Source: Pseudomonadota bacterium (GTDB lineage Bacteria > Myxococcota_A > UBA796 > SXON01). Taken from it: a stretch of DNA of 64,000 bases. Numbering within the stretch: position 1 is the first letter of the stretch; the number at the start of each line of letters is the position of its first letter. Shown here one piece after another: positions 50,801 through 57,957 of the stretch. A program made the translations under genes and the position numbers. The stretch spans positions 1 through 64,000 of the forward strand of contig JAUXQH010000175.1 in the NCBI GenBank assembly GCA_030685065.1, written 5' to 3'. The notes beneath the pieces are model-generated. The model was not told the DNA's origin. It saw only the letters and a program-made list of their open reading frames with translations, and made no database searches.

Positions 50801-51640
50801 ATGACCCGCCGCATTCTCGCCCTCTCGCTGCCCGTCCTCGCGATCTTCGTCGTCGCGGCGCGCAAGCCCACCGATTCGAAGCACGAGAACCACTACAAGG
50901 CCGTGAACGTGCCGGTGGCCGAGGGGCTGGGCCTCGCCGCGAGCTCCGCCGAGTCGCAGAAGGAGTTCCTCAAGCTCGACTCCAAGCTCACCAACACCAC
51001 CGGCGATCGCGTGTTCGTGGTGCCGAAGGACAAGTCCGAGTTCGTCCTCCCCACCGGCCCCATGACCGTGAGGGCGCCGAAGCTCTTCGGGGGGCCGCTC
51101 GTCATCCCCCCGGGGGAGAGCCGCTCGAACGTCTGGATGGTGGACGGTGAGACCGGTTTTCACGTGGACAGCTTCGCGTTCAACGCGAAGGGGATCCTGA
51201 GCGCGCCCAACGTGGGTACCGTGGTTCCGGCGCCGGACTTCCAGATGATCCCGAGCCGGAACGACTTCGCGGCCGGGCCGTTCAGCTGCAACGTGAACGA
51301 CGTGAACCAGACCACCGACTACTCGCTCGCGGTGTTCACCTGCACCTACGCGGGCACGGGCCTCGGCTTCATCGACGGGCGCAAGATCTCCGCGCGCTCG
51401 AAGAGCGGCGCGTTGTACGCCAACCTGTACAAGAACTCGAAGCGGGACGTGCTCCTCCCGGGCGACAAGGCCAAGTTCAGCATCCGCATCGAGATCCCCG
51501 CGACCGACGGGGACATGCAGTTCGTTCCGTACCACCTCGTGTTCGGTGACACGTTCTCCGAGGCGGTGACCACCCCGTTGACCGTCGAGACGTGGAGCTT
51601 CGAGGTCGATCCCGCGTTGACCGCCGCGGCGAACAAGTAG
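50801..51640 (+). CDS. Exported protein of unknown function in the RiPP locus
   Basis: A 279-residue protein with a short signal (MTRRILALSLPVLAIFVVAA). The mature part is beta-rich and reads like a two-lobe sandwich, with two cysteines (SCNVN, FTCTY). GGAGGAG before the ATG makes the start certain. It is the only gene of the central RiPP region on this strand apart from the HExxH gene, divergent from the GH36 gene and convergent with rSAM4. No family recognised; it could be an exported partner of the product. Confidence 0.65.
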   Translation: MTRRILALSLPVLAIFVVAARKPTDSKHENHYKAVNVPVAEGLGLAASSAESQKEFLKLDSKLTNTTGDRVFVVPKDKSEFVLPTGPMTVRAPKLFGGPLVIPPGESRSNVWMVDGETGFHVDSFAFNAKGILSAPNVGTVVPAPDFQMIPSRNDFAAGPFSCNVNDVNQTTDYSLAVFTCTYAGTGLGFIDGRKISARSKSGALYANLYKNSKRDVLLPGDKAKFSIRIEIPATDGDMQFVPYHLVFGDTFSEAVTTPLTVETWSFEVDPALTAAANK

Positions 51641-51659
51641 CGGAGGCCCATCCTGGATT

Positions 51660-52730
51660 TCAGCCCGGGATGGGGCGGAGCTCGCCTTCTCCGTGGATGC
51701 CGAGGTATTCCCGCCACGTGCCTTCGCAGACGTGGGTGTAGGCGCACGTCTCGCAGGCCTTCACGTGGCGCTTCAGATCGTAGCGCTTGCGCTCCTGCCA
51801 GTTGAAGCGGGCGCGGCCGCCCTCGACCGTCGCGATGCCTTCGGGGAAGCCCTCGGCGTTCAAGGTGCGGATCGAGCAGTCGGTGTCGAGGTCGCGGAAC
51901 TCGCCGATGTAGCGCCGGGCCATCGACTTGCTGGACACGAGGGTGAGCGGCAGCACGCACAGCGGGAAGCCGCCGAGCGTGAACGTGCGCTTGTACTTGT
52001 ACTCGTTGAGCAGCACCGCTTTGACGACGTAGGGGACCACCTCGGTGTACGTCGGGATCAGCGAGGTCTCTGTCTCCGCGTAGCCCTCCGCGCGCACGAA
52101 GTTGGCGCGCACGTCGTCCAGGCCGAGCTCGTAGAAGAACTTGAGGATGGCCGGCAGGTGCTTGTAGTTCCACGCGTTCACGACGACGTTGACCGAGACG
52201 TTGTCCCGCAGGAACCCCTCTTCCCGCTTCTTCAACAGGTAGAGCAGGCCGGACTTCTTCTTCTCGAAGTTGCCGGGTACGCGCGTGAGGGCGTCCTCGA
52301 GCGCGGGGGTGTGCCCGTGCATGCTCATCGTGACGCGGGTGAGCCCGGCGTCGAGCACCTTGTCGACGAAGTCGTGGCGGAAGAACTTGGTCCCGTTGGT
52401 CGCCAACGCGATGCGGGTGTAGCCGAGGTCCCGCGCGAAGCGGATCGCGTCGAGGATCCAGGGGTAGGTCGTCGGCTCGCCGCCGAGAAAACCGACCGAA
52501 CGGTTGCCCGCGTCGAACCAACGCTGGATCTCCGCCTGCATGTCCGCGAACGGCATGTAGCGACGCATCTCGGTCGCCGGGAGGCCGTCCAGGCAGAACA
52601 CGCACTTGTTGTTGCAAATCTTGCCGACGTTGATCTCGACGTTCTTGCGGGTGTCCCGCCACATGTTCGCCACGTCGGGGCGGGTCTCGGCGACCGCCTG
52701 GGTTTCGGGGATCGGGCGCGTCTCGTTCAT
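51660..52730 (-). CDS. Radical SAM/SPASM-like protein (rSAM4)
   Basis: A 356-residue radical SAM enzyme: C39-NNK-C43-VF-C46, LGGEPTTYP and a C-terminal ACETCAYTHVCEGTWREYL auxiliary-cluster site. Its first 130 residues align with rSAM2 (CxxxCVFCLD, MPFxDxQxEI, GHTPAL). The ATG at 52730 overlaps the rSAM5 stop. It is the last gene of the precursor operon, so likely modifies the Ser-His-Gly repeat or its leader (inference). Length is typical of single-domain peptide maturases. Confidence 0.88.
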   Translation of the reverse strand: MNETRPIPETQAVAETRPDVANMWRDTRKNVEINVGKICNNKCVFCLDGLPATEMRRYMPFADMQAEIQRWFDAGNRSVGFLGGEPTTYPWILDAIRFARDLGYTRIALATNGTKFFRHDFVDKVLDAGLTRVTMSMHGHTPALEDALTRVPGNFEKKKSGLLYLLKKREEGFLRDNVSVNVVVNAWNYKHLPAILKFFYELGLDDVRANFVRAEGYAETETSLIPTYTEVVPYVVKAVLLNEYKYKRTFTLGGFPLCVLPLTLVSSKSMARRYIGEFRDLDTDCSIRTLNAEGFPEGIATVEGGRARFNWQERKRYDLKRHVKACETCAYTHVCEGTWREYLGIHGEGELRPIPG

Positions 52731-53698
52731 GCGGCCTCCAGGGGGGTCAGCTCGGTGGGGCCGAAGCGGTCGAGGTAGGCGCCGAACACGCCCGCACAGA
52801 CGCCGTTGTAGGCGCAGGTGCCGCAGGCGTCGGCATGGCGGCGGCCGCGGTCGGGCGCCCAGTTGTAGAGACCGTCGAGCGACACGCTCTGGGGGTGGCG
52901 CACCCATTCCACGGTCACCCGCGGGTTCCAGTACAGATCGTTGCTCGTCATCCGCACGCTCCCGAGCGCGCACATGGGCACCCCGAAGAAGCGGACGATC
53001 GCGGGGGACGCGGCGCGCACCACCTCGGGCGCGAGCGCGGCGATCTCGTCGAGGCGCACCGGGAGGCGATCGTACCGATCCGCGCCCAGGCCCTCGGGGG
53101 TGAGGTTGGAGATGATGAGCAAGGCGGCGTCGACGTCGTGAGCGAGCGCGGCGGTCTCCACCAGGCGGTCGACATTCTCACGGGTGAGCACGCTGTTGAT
53201 GTACGGGCGGAAGCCGGGCTTCACCGCCCGGGCGTTGGCGATCGCGCGGGTCACGCGCTCGAACGAGCCGACACGGCCGGCGCAGGGGTCGTGCGTGGCG
53301 GCGTCCGGGCCGTGCACCGAGAACAGGGCCTCGTCGAGGTACGGCATGGCCGCCTCGGCGAAGCGCGGATCCGCGAGGCGCGTGCCGATGGTGCCGATGC
53401 TCGTGCGCAGGCCGAGGGCCTTGGCGAGCTTGAGCACGTCCACGAAGCGCGGGTGGATCGTGGGCTCTCCGCCGGTGAAGTGCACCGACTCGACCCCGCG
53501 CGAGACCTGCTCCTTGAGGATCCGGGTGATGCGCCCGAACGTCACCGGGAAGGCGTTGAACTCCTTCATCCGGTGGTCCTCGGAGCAGAACGTGCACCGC
53601 TCCGGGCAGGTGTAGGTGATGTGCAGCTCCAACCGCCGCATGCGCTGGCCGTGGGGGCCGATCCAGGGGGTCTCGACGACCGGATCGATGTCGGTCAC
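52727..53698 (-). CDS. Radical SAM/SPASM-like protein (rSAM5)
   Basis: A 323-residue radical SAM enzyme: C31-PER-C35-TF-C38, FTGGEPTIHP, and a C-terminal ACGTCAYNGVCAGVFGAYLDRFG auxiliary motif. Start GTG at 53698 overlaps the rSAM6 stop (GTGA). The C-terminal Cys block is close to that of rSAM4 and to the mid-protein block of rSAM3, indicating a family expansion inside this locus. Exact reaction unknown. Confidence 0.88.
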   Translation of the reverse strand: MTDIDPVVETPWIGPHGQRMRRLELHITYTCPERCTFCSEDHRMKEFNAFPVTFGRITRILKEQVSRGVESVHFTGGEPTIHPRFVDVLKLAKALGLRTSIGTIGTRLADPRFAEAAMPYLDEALFSVHGPDAATHDPCAGRVGSFERVTRAIANARAVKPGFRPYINSVLTRENVDRLVETAALAHDVDAALLIISNLTPEGLGADRYDRLPVRLDEIAALAPEVVRAASPAIVRFFGVPMCALGSVRMTSNDLYWNPRVTVEWVRHPQSVSLDGLYNWAPDRGRRHADACGTCAYNGVCAGVFGAYLDRFGPTELTPLEAA

Positions 53699-54693
53699 GC
53701 CGCACCCGACACATGCGATGGGCGCGCGGCGCGCGCGCGGAAGTAGGCGGGGTAGAGGCGGTCACACAGGCGGGTGAGCACCGCGTCCACCGCCGCGGTG
53801 CTCGCGAGCACCTCGGGGGTGTAGACCTCGCGAAGGAGCCCGGGGACCCGCGCCGCGGCCTCCGCGAGCACCTCGGCGGAGGGAGGATCGTCCAGGGTGC
53901 CCACCGCGGTGCGGTCCCCCACGGCCTCGGCGAGCACGAGGTTCGAGGGGTGGATCGTCCGATCGGAGTCGACCACGAACCCGGTGTTGAAGAAGGGGGT
54001 CGGCGCGCGGGTGTAGAGGTTGCGGAGGTAGAGCCGCCCGCCGGCCTCCCAGTCGCGCTCGAACTCGGTGGCGATCGCGTCGAAGCTGCCCTCCAACGCC
54101 GAGAGCTGCGCGGCGCTCCAGGGCAGGTAGTAGCCGGGGAGCAGGTTGAACCGCACCACGCCCATCGCGCGGAGAGCGCGGAAGTTGGCGGCGGCGCGGG
54201 AGGCGGTCGAGGGGGCGACGGTCTGCGTCACCACGAAGCGCGGCAGGCGGAGCAGCTCGGGCAGCCAGCGCTCGATCTGCGCGAACGAGGGGGCCTCGCC
54301 GGGGAGCGGGCGCCGGAGACCGTCGTGGTCACGCGGGGCGCCGTCCATCGAGAGGGTGAGCGTCACGCGGGGGTGGGCGCGCAGGAGATCCAGGATTCCC
54401 GCGTCGAAGCGGGTGCCGTTCGTCGAGAGGTAGACCGATACATTCGATACATTCGCCGCGTGTGTCAGCACCGCCCCGACGATGTCGGGGCGGAGCAGCG
54501 GCTCCCCGCCGAAGAGCTTGATGTCGCCCCCGCCGTAGCGAGCCACGAACAGGTCGATGGCGCGGCGGGCGTCGTCAGCCGAGAGGTCGGGGACGCCGTC
54601 CTTCACCGTCGGGCAGTAGGCGCAGCGCAGGTTGCAGCGCCGCGTGATCGTCAGGATCAGCGCCGCGCGCCAGCGGTCGGCACGGGCGCGCAC
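53695..54693 (-). CDS. Radical SAM protein without auxiliary-cluster domain (rSAM6)
   Basis: A 332-residue radical SAM protein: C20-NLR-C24-AY-C27, LFGGEPLLRPD and STNG. Unlike its neighbours it has only one later cysteine, so no SPASM-type cluster. The GTG at 54693 lies four bases after the precursor stop; a longer frame upstream merely reads through the repeat in another frame and is not coding. Position directly after the precursor is where HxsC or another maturase could be expected, but the characteristic HxsC C-terminus is absent. Confidence 0.85.
   Translation of the reverse strand: MRARADRWRAALILTITRRCNLRCAYCPTVKDGVPDLSADDARRAIDLFVARYGGGDIKLFGGEPLLRPDIVGAVLTHAANVSNVSVYLSTNGTRFDAGILDLLRAHPRVTLTLSMDGAPRDHDGLRRPLPGEAPSFAQIERWLPELLRLPRFVVTQTVAPSTASRAAANFRALRAMGVVRFNLLPGYYLPWSAAQLSALEGSFDAIATEFERDWEAGGRLYLRNLYTRAPTPFFNTGFVVDSDRTIHPSNLVLAEAVGDRTAVGTLDDPPSAEVLAEAAARVPGLLREVYTPEVLASTAAVDAVLTRLCDRLYPAYFRARAARPSHVSGAA
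54436..54455. repeat. CGATACATT direct repeat inside rSAM6
   Basis: CGATACATTCGATACATTCG, two copies with a 9-base period, encoding NVSNVS on the minus strand. A member of the GAYACATC motif group. Confidence 0.5.
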
Positions 54694-54697
54694 CCCG

Positions 54698-55099
54698 TCA
54701 CCACTGGCCGTGGGAGCCGTGCGAACCGTGGGAGCCATGGGACCCGTGCGAGCCATGGGACCCGTGCGAGCCGTGAGACCCATGCGAGCCGTGGGACCCG
54801 TGCGAGCCGTGGGACCCGTGCGAGCCGTGAGACCCGTGCGAGCAGTGCTGCGCGAGGAGCGCCTCGTACCGGATGGGCTCGAGCCCGCGGCGGTCGAGCG
54901 AGCTCGGATCCAGCTCGAGATCACCCGCGGTGGCGTTGAGCAGGAGCAGGCTCTGGGCGATGTCGTCCCCCTCCTGACGCGCCGCGCGGGCCTCGTCCGG
55001 CAAGAGGAGCTGATCCGCGCTCTTGGGGAGACTGGGGAAGTCGTCGGCGAGCGCCGCCGGCTTCTTGCCCGGGAGGCTGGGGTTCTTGGGAAGGCTCAT
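54698..55099 (-). CDS. RiPP precursor with Cys-(Ser-His-Gly)15-Gln-Trp core (HxsA-like)
   Basis: A 133-residue precursor. Residues 1-85 are a leader (MSLPKNPSLPGKKP..., acidic and Leu-rich DIAQSLLLLNATAGDLELD), followed by Cys86, fifteen exact Ser-His-Gly triplets (87-131) and a terminal Gln-Trp. Read as His-Gly-Ser this is the His-Xaa-Ser repeat that defines HxsA. The ATG at 55099 overlaps the HxsB stop and GAGGGG lies upstream; the stop is four bases before rSAM6. Encoded by 9-base repeats that could expand or contract in frame. The repeat should bind metal unless modified. Confidence 0.92.
   Translation of the reverse strand: MSLPKNPSLPGKKPAALADDFPSLPKSADQLLLPDEARAARQEGDDIAQSLLLLNATAGDLELDPSSLDRRGLEPIRYEALLAQHCSHGSHGSHGSHGSHGSHGSHGSHGSHGSHGSHGSHGSHGSHGSHGQW
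54707..54841 (-). repeat. Fifteen 9-bp repeats coding for Ser-His-Gly
   Basis: 135 bases in perfect 9-base phase. A second-order 18-base period is visible because TCG and TCC serine codons and GGG and GGC glycine codons alternate over much of the array. Confidence 0.95.
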
Positions 55100-56613
55100 G
55101 CGGACCCCTCGGTCGGGTAGGGGATTGTTCCCGGGCGGGACCGCTGGATGGTCCAGCGGCGAAAGATCTTCTCGGTGCGACCGTCCGTGTCCTCGGCGAG
55201 GCGTCGGAACAGGTCGGCTTGCTCGCCGTAGAACTCCTGGCACTTGCGCGACCGAGGGCGCTGGCCGAAGATGTCCCCGTCGAACATGTAGTTGTGCAGC
55301 GGCTGGATGCCGCACGTCGGCTTGTAGACGCAGTCGGCGCAGGCGGGCAGGGCCTCCTGGATGCTCGCGACCGCGAGGGCCCGCACGGTGGGGTGCGCGG
55401 CGATGTCGGCGTACGTCGAGCCCGACACGTGCCCGAGCCTGAAGAAGTCATTGCCCATGTGGGCCACCATCCGGCCTTCGTCGCACGTGTAGATCGCGCC
55501 GTCGAAGTTGTAGGCCAGCTGTGCGCTGCCCGAGCCGCTGGGGGAGCGGCAATCCGTGTAGTTGGGGTCATCCGGGGTGAGCATCTTCGTCAGGAACATC
55601 GCCGCCTGGCGCTCCTGGATGAAGGTGCCGGCCTGGTTGAGCTCGAGGATGTAGTCGAGCGTGTCCCGGTAGAAGGTGAGGAACTCCTCCATCGTGTAGC
55701 CGATCTGCTTCCACGTGTTCACCGCGAAGCCGAACGGGTTGAGCGGGCGGAGGTGGATGCTCTTGATGCCGCGCTTCACGTACTCGTCGACGATCTCGCG
55801 CCCGCGGCCGAGGGAGGCGCGCGTGCAGGTCATCAGCGCGTCGACGTGGAAGAGGTTCGGATCGAGCCCCTTGTCGATCCACGCCTGGTTGAACCGCTCC
55901 ATCCAGCCGCTGACGGTCTGGTAGCTCGAGCTCTTCCCGATCCAGCCCCGATTTGCGTTGTGCAGATCCTCCGGGCCGTCGAGCGAGGTGCAGACCATCA
56001 CCCCCTTCTCGACGAGAAAAGCCATCTTCTCTTCGTCCATCAGGGTCAGGTTCGTGACGAGGGAGAACAGCAGCTCTCGGTTTTCGTACCGGTTCTTCTC
56101 GAGGGCGTGCTCGACGATGAAGCGCAGCGCCGCGAAGTTGGCCGTGGGCTCGCCGCCCTGGAACTCGAAGTTCAGGACCCGCGACGGCGTGCTGAAGGCG
56201 AACTCGACGACCTCGCGCGCGGTGGCGAGGGACATGTCCGTGTCCACGCGGTCCATGTCGGTGCGCGACGCGTGGCAGTACTTGCACGCGTGGTTGCAGC
56301 GGAGCGTCGTGACCACGATGTGCAGATGCGGGCCGCCGCCGAGGAAGCTCTTCTTGCGGCGGATGCGCGCGGCCATGCGGTCGATGTCGAGCCCGGTCTT
56401 GAAGAAGCCCTTGCGTTCGAGCTCGGTGCGCTCCTCGCCGTCGATCTTCCCGCGCAGGAACGTGTCGAAGCGCTCCTTGGGGAGGAAGTGGAACTCGCCG
56501 CCCTCGTTCGTGAGCAGGACCTTTCCGCCCACGACGCCGTAGCGGAAGAAGCCGACCTCGGGCGCGAGCGCGCTCGGATCGACGCGGAGCGGGGTGGTGA
56601 GGCGGCCGGTCAT
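55096..56613 (-). CDS. HxsB-like radical SAM/SPASM maturase
   Basis: A 505-residue radical SAM protein. The N-terminal 60 residues (GFFRYGVVGGKVLLTNEGGEF...FLPKERFDTFLRG) match the start of the His-Xaa-Ser system maturase HxsB. The cluster motif is C106-NHA-C110-KY-C113, then FQGGEPT, and the C-terminus has PACADCVYKPTCGIQP with further cysteines for auxiliary clusters. It overlaps both the upstream HxsD-like gene and the precursor by four bases. In known Hxs systems HxsB modifies the repeat protein; the chemistry is not known to me. Confidence 0.88.
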   Translation of the reverse strand: MTGRLTTPLRVDPSALAPEVGFFRYGVVGGKVLLTNEGGEFHFLPKERFDTFLRGKIDGEERTELERKGFFKTGLDIDRMAARIRRKKSFLGGGPHLHIVVTTLRCNHACKYCHASRTDMDRVDTDMSLATAREVVEFAFSTPSRVLNFEFQGGEPTANFAALRFIVEHALEKNRYENRELLFSLVTNLTLMDEEKMAFLVEKGVMVCTSLDGPEDLHNANRGWIGKSSSYQTVSGWMERFNQAWIDKGLDPNLFHVDALMTCTRASLGRGREIVDEYVKRGIKSIHLRPLNPFGFAVNTWKQIGYTMEEFLTFYRDTLDYILELNQAGTFIQERQAAMFLTKMLTPDDPNYTDCRSPSGSGSAQLAYNFDGAIYTCDEGRMVAHMGNDFFRLGHVSGSTYADIAAHPTVRALAVASIQEALPACADCVYKPTCGIQPLHNYMFDGDIFGQRPRSRKCQEFYGEQADLFRRLAEDTDGRTEKIFRRWTIQRSRPGTIPYPTEGSA

Positions 56614-56903
56614 CTGGTCAGGGCCGAGGAGAGGGCCGCGCGGGCGTCGACGATGGTCTGGAACAGGGCATGGTTCGCGAACTCGTCCGGCAGGCGATCG
56701 CGGAGGCGGTCGGGCACGCTGGAGAAGGTCACCAGGATGTCGGTGTCTCCAGCGGGACCTGTGGCCTCGATCACGGCGGGGCCGAACGCGGCGAACCGCT
56801 CGGCGGCGCGCGAAACGGCGGGGGTCGCGTACAGCGAGCGGTGGAAGCGAACCGTCACGGCCGCCCCGGGGCTCGCGTCCGGAGGAGCGGCGGGCTCAAC
56901 CAT
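56610..56903 (-). CDS. Second HxsD-like protein
   Basis: A 97-residue protein resembling HxsD in its central pattern: VTVRFHRSLYATPAVSRAAERFA, a beta hairpin, then EFANHALFQTIVDARAAL, corresponding to HxsD's F-x-N-E-L-L-x-x-A-L-R. It lacks the C-terminal helix of the larger HxsD next door. It overlaps that gene by eight bases and HxsB by four. Possibly a leader-binding or scaffold subunit; a heterodimer of the two HxsD-like proteins is a reasonable guess. Confidence 0.7.
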   Translation of the reverse strand: MVEPAAPPDASPGAAVTVRFHRSLYATPAVSRAAERFAAFGPAVIEATGPAGDTDILVTFSSVPDRLRDRLPDEFANHALFQTIVDARAALSSALTR

Positions 56904-57318
56904 CCGACTTCTCCCACGGGACCGGGATCTCGAGCGGCTCCATCTCCTCGGCGTCCAGCTCGGCGAGGAGCTTGTCGATGGAGGAGGGGGCGTCTACCGA
57001 GAAGAAGGCCTTGGCCAGGATGAACTCGCGGATCTTGGCGTTGGACGCGCCGACGGCCTTGCGGAGCGCCTGGTTGAGCAGCTCGTTCGCGAACTCGCCC
57101 GCGAGGGCCTCGAGGGCCTCGTGGTCCGCCTCGTCCTTCGACTTGAGCACGACGGCGACGCGCTGATCGGCGGGGCGATCGAGGAACACGTAGCAACGAT
57201 CGAGGAAGAGGTAGGCGGCGCCCTGAATCGTGTCCAGGGCGTAGATGGACTCGTCGACCACGAAGGAGACGCGGCGCGCGCCGACCTCGGTCGTGAGCCC
57301 GTTCGGCTCGATCGTCAT
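56896..57318 (-). CDS. HxsD-like protein
   Basis: A 140-residue protein matching HxsD of the His-Xaa-Ser system: VDESIYALDTIQGAAYLFLDRCYVFLD at the start and FANELLNQALRKAVGASNAKIREFILAKAF in the second half, followed by an acidic tail of about 30 residues not seen in short HxsD proteins. HxsD has no known enzyme activity and is thought to assist the radical SAM maturases. ATG 57318 overlaps the stop of the Tat-signal gene. Confidence 0.85.
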   Translation of the reverse strand: MTIEPNGLTTEVGARRVSFVVDESIYALDTIQGAAYLFLDRCYVFLDRPADQRVAVVLKSKDEADHEALEALAGEFANELLNQALRKAVGASNAKIREFILAKAFFSVDAPSSIDKLLAELDAEEMEPLEIPVPWEKSDG

Positions 57319-57878
57319 CCCGGCACCAGCCGCGTGGCGGCCTGGGCGAGCGCGTCTGCGTGGCGCCACATCCGCTCGTCATGGGGCTCGAGCGCCGCGA
57401 GGGAGTCCAGATCGCGCTCCTCGTTGTCCGAGACGATGGCGGCGAGGCGGACCACCGCGCGCCCGAGCGACTCGTCCATCGGGGACGCGCCGTCGCCGCC
57501 GTCCATCACGATGAAATCGATGTACGCGCTCGACGCGGGGCCGCGCGGGGCGCCGATGCGCAGGGAGAGATCGACGCGGGCGGTGCGCCCGTCCTCATGC
57601 AGGAGGTTGAGCGTCACCGCGCCCTGCACCGCCGGGTAGAGGCGCGCGACGTGCCAGCCGAGGCCGATGGCGCTCCCTGCCTGGAGCGGCTGGATCAGCC
57701 ACCAGGGGCTCTGGTGGACGCCGGTCGCGGCCGCGAGGCCTGCCGACACGCCGGTTGCACCGAGGACGGGGGCGCCGAGGAGGGGCGCGCCGGGTGCTGC
57801 AACCGCGGCGGCGCTGCCGACGGCCGAGGACGCGAGGCCGAAAACGGCGAGGCGAAGAAACGCGCGACGGTCTTCCAT
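57315..57878 (-). CDS. Tat-signal exported protein, first gene of the Hxs-like operon
   Basis: A 187-residue protein with a twin-arginine signal (MEDRRAFLRLAVFGLASSAVGSAAA; RRAFL matches RRxFL), so it is folded before export. The mature part contains PWWLIQPLQAGSAIGLGWHVARLYP and later acidic helices; it has no cysteine and I recognise no family. It overlaps HxsD by four bases, so it belongs to the operon. It may export or bind the finished product in the periplasm. There is no Shine-Dalgarno sequence but TATCCT lies six bases before the ATG. Confidence 0.75.
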   Translation of the reverse strand: MEDRRAFLRLAVFGLASSAVGSAAAVAAPGAPLLGAPVLGATGVSAGLAAATGVHQSPWWLIQPLQAGSAIGLGWHVARLYPAVQGAVTLNLLHEDGRTARVDLSLRIGAPRGPASSAYIDFIVMDGGDGASPMDESLGRAVVRLAAIVSDNEERDLDSLAALEPHDERMWRHADALAQAATRLVPG

Positions 57879-57884
57879 GGGGGC

Positions 57885-57890
57885 AGGATA
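57885..57890 (-). promoter_or_regulatory. -10 element of the probable leaderless Hxs-like operon promoter
   Basis: TATCCT on the minus strand, six bases before the ATG at 57878. No -35 match at the usual distance. Confidence 0.45.
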
Positions 57891-57957
57891 GCACCGATGC
57901 GCGCCACCGTAGCGGTCGTTGGTGCGCCGGCCGATCACGGACGCCCGCCCGACCAGA

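Noticed and set aside
54707-54841. Nine-base repeats as a possible CRISPR array or minisatellite
   Set aside because: No unique spacers, and the period is a perfect codon multiple encoding Ser-His-Gly.
54632-55120. Plus-strand reading frame with repeating Val-Arg-Ala-Met-Gly-Pro text
   Set aside because: It is the antisense of the Ser-His-Gly repeat; the minus frame has leader, ribosome-binding site and operon overlaps.
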